Source: a virus
Direction: 5' to 3' (one strand)
IMG/VR virus record: IMGVR_UViG_3300032893_000118
Coordinates: 1 to 42,670 of that record
DNA length: 42,670 nt
Each line of letters begins with the position of its first letter. Position 1 is the stretch's first letter. Positions 23,604 to 31,357 of the stretch are shown one piece after another. The notes under the pieces are model-generated. The model ran no database searches, was not told the origin of the DNA, and saw only the letters and a program-made list of their open reading frames with translations. The position numbers were made by a program, and so were the translations under genes.

Positions 23604-23849
23604 TTGACTTTCAACGCATGGGCTTTCGTCGCCGTAATGATCTTCAACGCCGGCGGATTGTTAGTTGCGTTTCGGCAGCTCACGAAAGACGTGAACGGCA
23701 TAGGCAGGAAAGTTAACCAAATGGCAGAGAAGCAAAGCCAGGCAGAATTAGAAAATGAAAAACGCCGGCATCGTCTCATCATTGCGCTTTTGTCTCTTTC
23801 CACAGAGGAGCACCGGCGGGAAGTATTGCGGTTACTGCTCGAAAAGTGA
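23604..23849 (+). CDS. Small membrane protein with coiled coil (81 aa)
   Basis: It starts at TTG with AAGGA five bases before. One membrane helix (AFVAVMIFNAGGLLVAF), a coiled coil (KVNQMAEKQSQAELENEKRR) and an amphipathic end (HRREVLRLLLEK) are visible. The layout resembles haemolysin XhlA-like or holin-partner proteins but has no signature. The function is unknown. Confidence 0.55.
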   Translation: MTFNAWAFVAVMIFNAGGLLVAFRQLTKDVNGIGRKVNQMAEKQSQAELENEKRRHRLIIALLSLSTEEHRREVLRLLLEK

Positions 23850-23880
23850 TTTTCCACACCGCCACACATTTGCACAAAAT

Positions 23881-24012
23881 CCCCCCACTTGACAGCCCCC
23901 CTTATAATCCCCCAAAGGCAAAGCCCCCCTAAAGGCTACTGCTACTGCTGATAGCTAAGTTTCTTTTTTCTTTTTTGAAAGCGCGAAAACTTTTTTCTTT
24001 TTTCTTTTTCCC
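23881..24012. other. C-tract and polypyrimidine region, candidate replication origin or control region
   Basis: Four C-tracts start at 23881, 23896, 23909 and 23924, so they are spaced 15, 13 and 15 bases. Next come CTACTG repeats and two near-pure T/C tracts (23960-23976 and 23990-24012) separated by GAAAGCGCGAAAA. The mirror-like pyrimidine runs could form triplex or melt easily, and the spaced C-tracts look iteron-like. It is the most unusual composition in the window and lies in a 184-base gene-free gap. Confidence 0.4.
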
Positions 24013-24033
24013 GCCGGCGTACAATTCCACGCC

Positions 24034-24459
24034 ATGAACGAACCAAACAACAAATTCGAAGGATGGGCAATCGTGGAGCTATTCGGACACGTCCGAGAAG
24101 CCGGTTTCGTAACCACGGAATACTTCGGATCCGGCGCTTTGTTCCGCATCGAGGTTCCGCCCTTGCCCGAACGCGAAATCACTTTGAGCCGGCCCGAATG
24201 GATTGAAGGCGAGCTCTGCGGCATCGGCACGAAAGTTTTGCGCCAGGCCGTCGCCGGCCGTACCCGTTTCGTTGGCCCCGGCGCCATCTACGCAATGAAC
24301 CCTTGCAGCCAAGACGTTGTATTCAGCGCGATCGACGCCAACACGTCACGCACTATCAAGATTGTCGAACTTGTAAAGCCCGCCGCCAGGTTAACGGAGG
24401 GAGAGGATCCCGACGAGGAGCCCGATTACGAGGAAGAAGAAGGCGAGCACGTAAGTTAA
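24034..24459 (+). CDS. Early protein of unknown function (141 aa)
   Basis: MNEPNNKFEGWAIVELFGHV begins a compact beta-rich fold (residues 8-115) seen in many phage and plasmid genes without known function (motifs: GWAIVELFGH, EAGFV, ALFRIEVP, AIYAMNPC). A very acidic tail (DPDEEPDYEEEEGEH) follows. No ribosome site precedes the ATG. The tail could mimic DNA, but that is speculation. Confidence 0.6.
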   Translation: MNEPNNKFEGWAIVELFGHVREAGFVTTEYFGSGALFRIEVPPLPEREITLSRPEWIEGELCGIGTKVLRQAVAGRTRFVGPGAIYAMNPCSQDVVFSAIDANTSRTIKIVELVKPAARLTEGEDPDEEPDYEEEEGEHVS

Positions 24460-24482
24460 GTTTCAAGTTACAACCCACGAAA

Positions 24483-24534
24483 GGGGCATTTTGTCAGGTG
24501 TTCAACCTGCTAGCGGTTGCTGATGAAATGCCCC
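24483..24534 (+). ncRNA. Structured element with outer stem and two inner hairpins
   Basis: GGGGCATTT (24483-24491) pairs exactly with AAATGCCCC (24526-24534). Inside are CAGGT-GTTCA-ACCTG and a short AGC-GGTT-GCT hairpin, giving a three-way-junction shape. It directly follows an early gene. It may be a leader regulator, terminator-like element or small RNA. Confidence 0.4.
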
Positions 24535-24565
24535 GCTGATTCTCCCGCCCACCAGGACACCGCAC

Positions 24566-24588
24566 GTTAGTAACCTTGCAATGGTTAC
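24566..24588. promoter_or_regulatory. GTTAGTAAC palindrome, copy 1, with GTAACC/GGTTAC repeat
   Basis: The palindrome GTTAGTAAC (24566-24574) occurs again at 24881-24889. It overlaps an inverted pair GTAACC (24570) and GGTTAC (24583). It is an operator candidate upstream of the 63-residue ORF. Confidence 0.4.
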
Positions 24589-24609
24589 CCCGTACTGCAA
24601 AGCTTTCAC

Positions 24610-24801
24610 ATGGACAACACCGCCCCCGCGACGGTTGCAATTGCTATCGAGATCCTGTTATCCGATGAGATCCGGCAATTGCAGACCCTCGTTGATCAGG
24701 TTTACAACCGGCACGCCGGCGCCCCTACCCCAAGCGCCGGCGGGAGGCGCCGCCCGCAACCCGCGGCCACGGCCTATTCGGTTGCTGTGAATTCCCTGTG
24801 A
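24610..24801 (+). CDS. Small hypothetical protein (63 aa)
   Basis: It encodes MDNTAPATVAIAIEILLSDE, a helix (IRQLQTLVDQVYNR) and a Pro/Arg-rich tail. There is no good ribosome site, so the gene is plausible but not secure. Confidence 0.45.
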   Translation: MDNTAPATVAIAIEILLSDEIRQLQTLVDQVYNRHAGAPTPSAGGRRRPQPAATAYSVAVNSL

Positions 24802-24832
24802 AAATGTAGGACAGCGCCCGCCCAGACACCCC

Positions 24833-24899
24833 GCCGTTACTATGGTTCCCCGCCGATATCGCTTTTACTCTTGACAGGCAGTTAGTAACGGCATAAGGT
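24833..24899 (+). promoter_or_regulatory. Candidate promoter overlapped by an inverted repeat
   Basis: TTGACA (24871-24876) and TAAGGT (24894-24899) are 17 bases apart. GCCGTTACTA (24833-24842) and TAGTAACGGC (24883-24892) form a perfect 10-base inverted repeat whose right arm lies in the promoter spacer, so a bound protein would block transcription of the genes from 24908 on. Confidence 0.5.
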
Positions 24900-24907
24900 T
24901 CCGTAGC

Positions 24908-25093
24908 ATGTCAGGAAAAAAGCTACGGACTTGCGCCGCCCACGGTTGCGCCGTGCGTTTTGAGCCAAAACGGGAATCCCAGATCTTTCATAGCCCAGAT
25001 TGCTCGAATCGTGAACGCCAGCGGAGGAACCGCGAGCGCGCCAAGATTGGATTAGCCGTAGAGCGTGGAACCCTGGCAGCTCCCAAGAACTAA
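24908..25093 (+). CDS. Small zinc-finger protein (61 aa)
   Basis: CAAHGC and, after 16 residues, HSPDC give a likely zinc site, in a pattern resembling small treble-clef proteins (RFEPKRESQIFHSPDC). A basic helix (NRERQRRNRERAK) follows and may bind nucleic acid. It is the first gene after the candidate promoter at 24871. Confidence 0.6.
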   Translation: MSGKKLRTCAAHGCAVRFEPKRESQIFHSPDCSNRERQRRNRERAKIGLAVERGTLAAPKN

Positions 25094-25145
25094 AAACAAT
25101 CCGCGCAAGTGAAAGAACGAAACCCGACAGAAGGAGATATCCCCG

Positions 25146-25514
25146 ATGGTTAAGGCATCGGAAAAACTCACGCCGCCGAATTCCGCTCGACTTGAATTTA
25201 TCACCCACACGCAGAGGAAAACGGCATCAGTCGACCGGCCCGGCCCAGGTTCCGGAAACGTCAACGAGTTTGCTATGACGTTCAAGGAAATAGCCGAGGC
25301 GACCGGTTTAACCGTCAACGAAGTGCGATCCGCTTACGACCGCGGCATGCACAAACTCAGGATTCGCACCAAGCCCCGCCAGATCTGGGAAGCCTTCGAA
25401 GCCCACCGCGCCGAGCTGGACCGCCGGCAGATTCCAACCCCCTACGCATCGAGCCCGGCACTACGCACAATCGTTTGCGATGCGCCCGCGCACGAACTTG
25501 AGGCGAAGGCATGA
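25146..25514 (+). CDS. Sigma-region-4-like HTH protein (122 aa)
   Basis: An excellent ribosome site (AAGGAGATAT) precedes the ATG. Residues about 43-75 (MTFKEIAEATGLTVNEVRSA, then YDRGMHKLR) resemble the helix-turn-helix of sigma factor region 4. No region 2 is present, so it is probably a regulator, not a full sigma factor. It may control the early or late switch. Confidence 0.65.
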   Translation: MVKASEKLTPPNSARLEFITHTQRKTASVDRPGPGSGNVNEFAMTFKEIAEATGLTVNEVRSAYDRGMHKLRIRTKPRQIWEAFEAHRAELDRRQIPTPYASSPALRTIVCDAPAHELEAKA

Positions 25515-25906
25515 GCGGCGCCGGCAGTTTCAATCATCGCGTTGATGTCTTGCGGGAGTTTTCCGACCCCAACGGAAACCCCATCAAATGCAGCCGGCGC
25601 AATTGCAAACGCAACGCCGTTTACTCCGAGTCTTACCAGTACGTGACCGGCCGAAAAGGACGAATCAGCCGCCGGCACACTCCATTGTGCGAAGCACACG
25701 CCGCCCGAGTGCCCGCGGTAGCAGAGTTGCCGCCGGCGCCGGATCCCCTCTATCACGATTGGATTCCGGAGCCGGATTCTAAAATGCAGGTTTGCGCGAG
25801 ATGCAGCGCAACCCGTCGACCGGTCGGAGATTCAACGTATTTTTACCAGTCTTGTGAATTGCTCCGCACTTGTCCGCCCGCGAACCGCGTGAAAGGAGCC
25901 GCATGA
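25511..25906 (+). CDS. Double zinc-finger protein (131 aa)
   Basis: Two zinc sites are likely: CSRRNC with CEAH (about residues 27-62), and CARC with SCELLRTC (about 94-120). It overlaps its neighbours by ATGA on both sides. Nucleic-acid binding is likely, the target is unknown. Confidence 0.6.
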   Translation: MSGAGSFNHRVDVLREFSDPNGNPIKCSRRNCKRNAVYSESYQYVTGRKGRISRRHTPLCEAHAARVPAVAELPPAPDPLYHDWIPEPDSKMQVCARCSATRRPVGDSTYFYQSCELLRTCPPANRVKGAA

Positions 25907-26103
25907 CTACCGACCTGCAAAAGCCTTATCCGACGGGATTCGAGCTCATTTACGAAAAGCTTTGCCCGTTGAAACGTGTGCACAGTTGGGCATGCGTGCT
26001 TTGTCCCTTTGGACACGTGACCGAGTGCCATTACCCAAACGATTGCCGCACCGCCGAGTGCGCACACTATCTTGTTCAAATCAATACCGAGGTGGAGCTA
26101 TGA
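25903..26103 (+). CDS. Small cysteine-rich protein (66 aa)
   Basis: Pairs CPLK, CVLCPFGH, CHYPNDC and CAH suggest one or two zinc sites. It starts inside the previous stop (ATGA). It is one of the many zinc mini-proteins of this block. Confidence 0.55.
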   Translation: MTTDLQKPYPTGFELIYEKLCPLKRVHSWACVLCPFGHVTECHYPNDCRTAECAHYLVQINTEVEL

Positions 26104-26348
26104 AGCAGATTCTTTGGGATTCGTGGTTTCTTGCCGGCGTTTGGCTGTCCGTGCTTGGGATGTTGGCCTATGACGCCCTGGCCGAACCGGAAAAGACGGT
26201 ACGCATTGCGGCAATGTGTTGGCTGGTTTTCTTCACCGTGATCGGCCTTGCATGGCGCCGGTACTGGAAGCGGATGGACGCGCGCCAGGCCAACGCCGAA
26301 ATGTGCGATCACATCAACCGCGAAATCAATCGGAGCTTAGAGAAGTGA
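26100..26348 (+). CDS. Two-helix membrane protein (82 aa)
   Basis: Two hydrophobic segments (FLAGVWLSVLGMLAYDAL and IAAMCWLVFFTVIGLAW) are followed by a basic, helical cytoplasmic tail. It starts four bases before the previous stop. Holin-like size, but its early position leaves the role open. Confidence 0.55.
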   Translation: MKQILWDSWFLAGVWLSVLGMLAYDALAEPEKTVRIAAMCWLVFFTVIGLAWRRYWKRMDARQANAEMCDHINREINRSLEK

Positions 26349-26476
26349 TCGAAAAGATCAAATGGTTTTGGGTTTGGTTACGGACAAGACCGAAAATTTT
26401 CGTTTGGAGATGGCAGGTAAAACGGATGCTCAGCAAAAACGCAGCAGCTAAAAAGCAGTGGACAAAAAAGCACTAG
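26345..26476 (+). CDS. Tiny Trp-rich basic peptide (43 aa)
   Basis: GTGA overlap with the upstream stop. It encodes MIEKIKWFWVWLRTRPKIFV, WRWQ and a Lys-rich end. Seven charged and five Trp residues in a short amphipathic chain suggest membrane-surface binding. Confidence 0.45.
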   Translation: MIEKIKWFWVWLRTRPKIFVWRWQVKRMLSKNAAAKKQWTKKH

Positions 26477-26488
26477 GAGCCCAAAACC

Positions 26489-27130
26489 GTGACGACACTT
26501 GAAAAGATCGAATCGATTTTGATGGATATCGATGTTGGCGGTATGGCACTTTACCCCGCGGACGCGAAGGCGAAAGCCGAAGCGATCGCAACGGCATTGG
26601 CGGCGGCTTCCGGGAGCACAGCAGCGACAATGGACGGCGACATTTCTATTTGTCCGCGGTGTATGGGGTGCGGCATTTACAACTCCAAAGACTGCTCCAT
26701 TTGCGATGGCACCGGACGACTCGGCAAAGACGGACTTGCATTTCGGTCCGGACCTGTTGCGGCAACAATGGCGGCGGTGCGAGAGGACGAGTTCGTTCAG
26801 CGATCATGCGGGCATAAAACTTGCTGTGAGTGCGAAAAATGCAAACGGTGTTTCGCTTGCTGCGTCACGAGTTCTAACCCGTGCGAGCCTGACTACGACT
26901 TCCACACGATTGACATCGCCAGAAAGTACACCCACTTTTCTTTGATTGGCGATGAACCTGCGGGATTATGTTGGGCCGGGGATCACTATCCAGACGAGCC
27001 GCTGAAGGTAACCAACGACATCAACGCAGTCACCTGCGGATTCTGCCAAGAACACTGGAACACTCTCAACGATTTGAAGAAAGCACTTGGGGCGGGCGCG
27101 GCATCCCCGGATACGGAAAAGGAAAAGTGA
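26489..27130 (+). CDS. Protein with DnaJ-type zinc motif (213 aa)
   Basis: It starts at GTG with AGGAGC nine bases before. Residues about 52-80 (CPRCMGCGIYNSKDC, CDGTGR) form a CxxCxGxG-type zinc module, and a second Cys cluster (CGHKTCCECEKCKRC) follows. A third CxxC (CGFC) lies near the end. It has no J-domain. It may bind nucleic acid or a partner protein. Confidence 0.6.
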   Translation: MTTLEKIESILMDIDVGGMALYPADAKAKAEAIATALAAASGSTAATMDGDISICPRCMGCGIYNSKDCSICDGTGRLGKDGLAFRSGPVAATMAAVREDEFVQRSCGHKTCCECEKCKRCFACCVTSSNPCEPDYDFHTIDIARKYTHFSLIGDEPAGLCWAGDHYPDEPLKVTNDINAVTCGFCQEHWNTLNDLKKALGAGAASPDTEKEK

Positions 27131-27658
27131 ATGCAACAGCCGAAAAGCTACACTCCGACATTAAGCGAAGGCGAGCGCCAAACGATCGTTTCGGCCCTCG
27201 CATTTTTATTCCCTCAGATCCGCGGAGAGTTTTTCATTTCTTCCGCGGAGTTTCTAAACCTTAGCCGGCGATTCCTCGAGATGAAGCCCGACGCGGTTTC
27301 CGCGCGCGAGCAATCCGGCACGGCCGCGGCCAAAGCCGTCGCCGCACCGTCGACTCCGGCGCCGTCACCCCTCGAGAACGCGCCCGCGGATCTGTGGGCT
27401 CCAAACAAGGAAGGCACGCGCGTGCCTCCGGCCGAATTCGAAACGCTGAATTTGGTAATTACCGGCGTCAAGCTTTCCACCAAAACAACGAGCAGCGGCG
27501 CCAAGTTTTGGAAAGTGGACTATCGCGGAGGCAAGGCGAATTGCTTCGATGAAGCCATTAGCGGAAAACTTCTCGCCCTGTCGCATCGCCAGGATGTCGC
27601 AAAAGTGCACGTTACCCGCAACGGTGCCTATACCAACATCGTTGGAATTCGCGCGTAA
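27131..27658 (+). CDS. OB-fold protein resembling a single-strand DNA-binding protein (175 aa)
   Basis: AAGGA lies eight bases before the ATG. The N-terminal 45 residues are helical, then comes a Pro/Ala-rich linker. Residues about 103-175 (NLVITGVKLSTKTTSSGAKF, then WKVDYRGGKANCF) have the five-strand pattern of an OB fold. The position before the ATPase and RusA genes fits a replication or recombination factor. The family is not certain. Confidence 0.5.
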   Translation: MQQPKSYTPTLSEGERQTIVSALAFLFPQIRGEFFISSAEFLNLSRRFLEMKPDAVSAREQSGTAAAKAVAAPSTPAPSPLENAPADLWAPNKEGTRVPPAEFETLNLVITGVKLSTKTTSSGAKFWKVDYRGGKANCFDEAISGKLLALSHRQDVAKVHVTRNGAYTNIVGIRA

Positions 27659-27673
27659 GGACGCGAAAACAGA

Positions 27674-29410
27674 ATGAAACTCCCGTTCCCCGCTCAGGTT
27701 TTAGAGACTCACACCGCAACGCTTGGAAAGACCGGATCCGGCAAGAGCTCTGCTAATCGAGTCATTGCCGAATATCTGTTAGACAAAAAACAGCGAGTTT
27801 GTATCGTGGACCCAAAAGGCGATTGGTGGGGTTTAAAAACTTCCGCCGACGGCAAAGGCCCAGGGTACCCGGTTATCTGTTTCGGAGACTTCAAAGACGA
27901 GCGCGCGACCGACATACCCATTAACGACCGCGCCGGCCGCGAAGTGGCCGAACTCGTTTGCAGTGGCAACCGGCCGTGCGTGATCGGTTTCCGCGGTTGG
28001 AGTACCGACGCGATGAACCGGTTTTATCTCGAATTCATTCAAGTGCTGTACGCCAAGAATTCGAGCAAGCTTTTTTGCTTTCTGGGAGAGGTTCAGAATT
28101 TCGCACCCAAGGCGAAGATTTTTGACCCCACAAGCGGCCGCGTAATTCACTGGACTAACAAAATCTTGTCAGAAGGAAGAGGCTTAGGATTTTCGTTTTT
28201 CATCGACTCACAACGCCCGCAGAAGGTTCACAACGATACGCTCGACAATTGCGAAACGCTGATTGCTATGCGGACCGTGCACCCGGCCGCCAGATCCGCT
28301 ATCGCGGAATGGATGAAAGGCGCCGGCGACCTCGAAAAATCAAAGGCAGTGCTCGACACCCTGGCCAGCTTGAAACGAGGCGAGGCATGGGTATGGAGCC
28401 CCGAAAATGCGATCGGACCCGAGCGCGTACAGTTTCCGATGTTTTCAACGTTCGATTCTTTTGCCCCGCCAGGAGAACAAAAGCAGGTAAGCAAAGCCGG
28501 ATGGTCGACCGTCGACCTGGCCGCAGTGAAAGAAAAATTAGCGAACGTTATAGAGGAGCACAAGGCCAACGACCCGCAGGAATTGAAAGCAGAAATCAAT
28601 CGCCTGAAAGCCGAGAATCGAAAACTGGCCGCGTCAAACCATCACGTCGCGACCGCGATGCCGAGCAAGGAAGAACTCGACAAGGCGACCGCGGCGGCCG
28701 TGCGCACCGCCGTGATCCCTTATCAGAAGCACATCGCGGAAATCCAAAATCAAGTTTCGAGGATCTACGCGCGGACCGAGGCAGCAACGCAATACCTCAA
28801 CGATGTTTTGACCCATTGCACCGCCATAGTCCGCAAGGATCCGCCCGCCTTTACAATTTTGCCCCCCACGCAAGAGCCGGCGCCGAGAACCGCAGCGAGA
28901 TCCTTACCGCGGCCGGCGCCGGCGTCGATACCTGGCACAAACGGCGGCCCATCGATAGGAGAACGCAAGATCCTCACCGCGGCCGCGCAATTCCAAGGCG
29001 TCGAAAAAGAACAATTGACCGTGCTTACCGGATACAAAAGCACGTCCCGCAACGAGTACGTCAAACGACTCATTGCGGCCGGATTAGCCGAGAAAAGAAG
29101 CGACGGAAAAATATACGCGACAGACGCCGGTATAGCTGCGATCGGCCGCGACTACGAAGCCTTGCCCACTGGCCGCGCCCTTTATGAATGGTGGAAGCCC
29201 CGGTTAAGCGCCGGCGAGCTGCGCATCCTGTCTTATTTGGTCGACCAGGCCCACGGCCGCGAGCTCGAGAAAACCGCATTGACCGAACCGACCGGACTTA
29301 AAAGCACTTCCATAAACGAGTACATCAAGCGATTAGCCGCGCGCCGTTTGGTTGTGTCCGGACCCAACCGGATCCGCGCCGCGGAAACGCTATTTGATTC
29401 CAGCTTATGA
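27674..29410 (+). CDS. HerA/FtsK-type ATPase with winged-helix C-terminus
   Basis: 578 residues. Residues 18-26 (GKTGSGKSS) are the Walker A loop, and the sensor-like FSFFIDSQRPQ follows. The Walker B strand reads KLFCFLGEVQNFAP, so the usual acidic Asp before Glu is Gly. Residues 295-330 are a coiled coil. Two winged-helix repeats (about 425-480 and 500-565; LTGYKSTSRNEYVKRL, LTEPTGLKSTSINEYIKRL) form the end. HerA-FtsK ATPases move DNA in packaging motors of tailless phages and in conjugation. It is the only packaging-motor candidate here. Confidence 0.75.
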   Translation: MKLPFPAQVLETHTATLGKTGSGKSSANRVIAEYLLDKKQRVCIVDPKGDWWGLKTSADGKGPGYPVICFGDFKDERATDIPINDRAGREVAELVCSGNRPCVIGFRGWSTDAMNRFYLEFIQVLYAKNSSKLFCFLGEVQNFAPKAKIFDPTSGRVIHWTNKILSEGRGLGFSFFIDSQRPQKVHNDTLDNCETLIAMRTVHPAARSAIAEWMKGAGDLEKSKAVLDTLASLKRGEAWVWSPENAIGPERVQFPMFSTFDSFAPPGEQKQVSKAGWSTVDLAAVKEKLANVIEEHKANDPQELKAEINRLKAENRKLAASNHHVATAMPSKEELDKATAAAVRTAVIPYQKHIAEIQNQVSRIYARTEAATQYLNDVLTHCTAIVRKDPPAFTILPPTQEPAPRTAARSLPRPAPASIPGTNGGPSIGERKILTAAAQFQGVEKEQLTVLTGYKSTSRNEYVKRLIAAGLAEKRSDGKIYATDAGIAAIGRDYEALPTGRALYEWWKPRLSAGELRILSYLVDQAHGRELEKTALTEPTGLKSTSINEYIKRLAARRLVVSGPNRIRAAETLFDSSL

Positions 29411-29574
29411 AAACAAAAATCAGTTACGCCGTTTGCACGCTTGCAGTCATTGGCTTTGACATGCCATGCCCACTTTGCAAAACCATCGTCAAATCAGGAG
29501 AGCTCCACAAATGCGAGAAACCGGATCCCGACAAGCCGGCACGGATCTTAAAGCCGTCACGCTTGCGGAAATAG
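29407..29574 (+). CDS. Small zinc-binding protein (55 aa)
   Basis: It starts with ATGA overlap after the ATPase gene. CPLCKTIV and HKC give a likely zinc site (residues about 20-35). The end is Pro/Arg/Lys-rich. It overlaps the next gene by 64 bases. Confidence 0.5.
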   Translation: MKTKISYAVCTLAVIGFDMPCPLCKTIVKSGELHKCEKPDPDKPARILKPSRLRK

Positions 29575-29819
29575 AACAGTCCATCACCCAGGCGCAATAT
29601 ACCGTTTTCATTCACTACTTTCGTGAGACACGTTGCCCGAGCTGCCAGAACCCGAAAGAGTATCGGCAATGCTTTTGCAAACGATGCTATTTCGCGTTGC
29701 CCGACGAAATGCGCGCGCCGCTCTGGACCCGCGCCGACACTCCGGACAATCTCAAACATTGGATTGCGGCCTACATCCAGGCCAGGAACTTTCTAACGAA
29801 AGCAGGAATAGCCGCTTGA
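29511..29819 (+). CDS. Cysteine-rich helical protein (102 aa)
   Basis: It starts at the second ATG (MRETGSRQAG). VTLAEIEQSI leads to a zinc-type core, CPSCQNPKEYRQCFCKRC, and then a helical end (LPDEMRAPLW). This layout recurs in phage genes beside replication and recombination functions. The role is unknown. Confidence 0.6.
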   Translation: MRETGSRQAGTDLKAVTLAEIEQSITQAQYTVFIHYFRETRCPSCQNPKEYRQCFCKRCYFALPDEMRAPLWTRADTPDNLKHWIAAYIQARNFLTKAGIAA

Positions 29820-30238
29820 ATACCTTTGACGAATACACAGGGCTTTTCCCGAGTCTGGAATCCCCAGGAGTTTCCAGGTTCGAAATCCCGCTTGTTCCAC
29901 CGTCCGTCAATCACTACAAGCAACCCCGCAAAAACGGCGGATGGTTCATCACCAAAGAGGCGCAAGCTTTCATCGATGCCGTTTGCATGATCGGCCGCAC
30001 CCAGGTTCCCAACCTGCCTATTGTTGGCCAGTATTACGAAGTTTGGATTGTGGTCTATCTCCGCACATCGCGGTTCCACAGCGTCGACTCCGACAACATG
30101 CAAAAAGTTGAATTCGACGCACTCACCAAAGCCGGTATAGTCCGCGACGATCGATATATCACCCGGCACCATCACCGCCGGTTGATCGGAATAACCGAGC
30201 GTACTTGCTATTTCATCCGAGGACTTGAGCAGCCATAA
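29816..30238 (+). CDS. rusA: RusA-family Holliday junction resolvase
   Basis: 140 residues from a TTG that overlaps the upstream stop (TTGA). LVPPSVNHY opens the fold, then VDSDNMQKVEFDALTKAG (about residues 90-107) and IVRDDRYI bear the acidic residues (D91, D93, D101, D111, D112) that bind the metal in RusA enzymes. It cleaves four-way junctions during replication or recombination and can clean DNA before packaging. A longer frame upstream is a shadow. Confidence 0.85.
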   Translation: MNTFDEYTGLFPSLESPGVSRFEIPLVPPSVNHYKQPRKNGGWFITKEAQAFIDAVCMIGRTQVPNLPIVGQYYEVWIVVYLRTSRFHSVDSDNMQKVEFDALTKAGIVRDDRYITRHHHRRLIGITERTCYFIRGLEQP

Positions 30239-30253
30239 GGAGAACACGCCCCA

Positions 30254-30787
30254 ATGACCGAAACCGCCAAAACCCAAGACGCCCCAGAGAGCGACCCAAA
30301 GACAACCCCAAGACCGCGCCGCACGGTGCCGGCACTCGAATTTTTGCCCGTCACCTACACCGGCGCCGAAATCATTGCACTCGCCCAGGCCCAGGCCCGC
30401 GCGGAGGAAAGCAAGGAACAGTTGTGCGAACAGTTCGAAGCTTTAAAACTTAAACATAAAAGCGAGCTCGAGACCGTTGAAAACTCCATCCGGCAAATTG
30501 CGCGCAAGATCCGCAAAAACACCCATTACGAAAACGTGGATTGTATTTACATCCTCGAGGATCCCACGCCGCGGGAAAAAACACTCATCCGCTTGGACAC
30601 AGGCGAGATTGTGCGCGTGGTACCTATGGACTCCCGCGATTATCAGGATCCTTTACCGACTGTCTTAAAGCCGGAAACCCCGGTCGTTTCTAACGACTGC
30701 TTTACCCTGGCCCCGCCCGCGGTAAACGGCAAAGACCAGCCCGCGCCGGCGCCGCCGGCAGCTCCGTCGACTACCTACATTGCATGA
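30254..30787 (+). CDS. Conserved-type coiled-coil early protein (177 aa)
   Basis: A long helix (about 40-95) is followed by a small beta unit with the pattern YENVDCIYILEDPTPREKT, IRLDTGEIVRVVPM. Such helix-plus-strand proteins are common beside phage recombination genes. The N-terminus and C-terminus are Pro-rich and probably unstructured. The role is unknown. Confidence 0.6.
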   Translation: MTETAKTQDAPESDPKTTPRPRRTVPALEFLPVTYTGAEIIALAQAQARAEESKEQLCEQFEALKLKHKSELETVENSIRQIARKIRKNTHYENVDCIYILEDPTPREKTLIRLDTGEIVRVVPMDSRDYQDPLPTVLKPETPVVSNDCFTLAPPAVNGKDQPAPAPPAAPSTTYIA

Positions 30788-30801
30788 AAGGGAATCACCC
30801 G

Positions 30802-31176
30802 ATGGCCAGCTTTCAATACGCAATGGATTTTACGCAGAAACGCCCGCCAGAAGTGCAGGAACGCATAGCCGCCGGCATGAGCCAGGTAGACGAGAACGCT
30901 AACGAACGCTGGAAGCACATTTTCGACGCTTGCGTTTTAGCCGCGGCCCGCAAAAAACCGCAAATCACTTCGGATGACGTTTTGACAGAGATTGAATCCC
31001 TGCCAAACCCGCCGAGCACTCACAACCTGGCCGCGATCGGCCCGGCAATGGTCCGCGCGCGGAATATGGGAATCCTCGAGCACACCAACACCGTGAAGCG
31101 ATCGGAAAGACCGGATAAACATGGGAACCGTCAAAACGTCTGGAGATCGAAAGTTTTTACCCCGTCGACGCAATAG
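30802..31176 (+). CDS. Winged-helix-like early protein (124 aa)
   Basis: It starts at the ATG with AAGGG ten bases before it; a coupled ATG at 30784 is an alternative. Helical N-terminus (NERWKHIFDACVLAAARK), then ITSDDVLTEIESLPNPPSTH, LAAIGPAMVRARNMGILE and TNTVKRS, a pattern common to phage proteins with a winged-helix fold. It probably binds DNA. Confidence 0.6.
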   Translation: MASFQYAMDFTQKRPPEVQERIAAGMSQVDENANERWKHIFDACVLAAARKKPQITSDDVLTEIESLPNPPSTHNLAAIGPAMVRARNMGILEHTNTVKRSERPDKHGNRQNVWRSKVFTPSTQ

Positions 31177-31357
31177 AGCTCAGATCGAAAGACGCATTGC
31201 GACTTGTACGGATCCGCGCACCCTGGAACTTCTAAACCGTGCTTGGTGGAGAGAATTTTTCTATGAACCTGATAAAGATGGTATTACGCCGATGGTTGAC
31301 GCCACCCCCGCCACCGTTGCCGCACATTCTGGATCCCATCACCGTCGAAAAACTTAA
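31121..31357 (+). CDS. Small basic protein (78 aa)
   Basis: It overlaps both neighbours (56 and 95 bases). RRIATCTDPRTLELLNRAWW looks coding, but there is no good ribosome site. It is a plausible overlapping gene. Confidence 0.4.
   Translation: MGTVKTSGDRKFLPRRRNRAQIERRIATCTDPRTLELLNRAWWREFFYEPDKDGITPMVDATPATVAAHSGSHHRRKT

Noticed and set aside
23889-23908. TTGACA followed by TATAAT
   Set aside because: The two boxes are only 8 bases apart, far below the 16-18 needed for sigma-70, so this is not called as a promoter.
28249-29187. Plus-strand open frame inside the ATPase gene
   Set aside because: Alternate-frame, Arg-rich shadow of a gene with clear Walker A.
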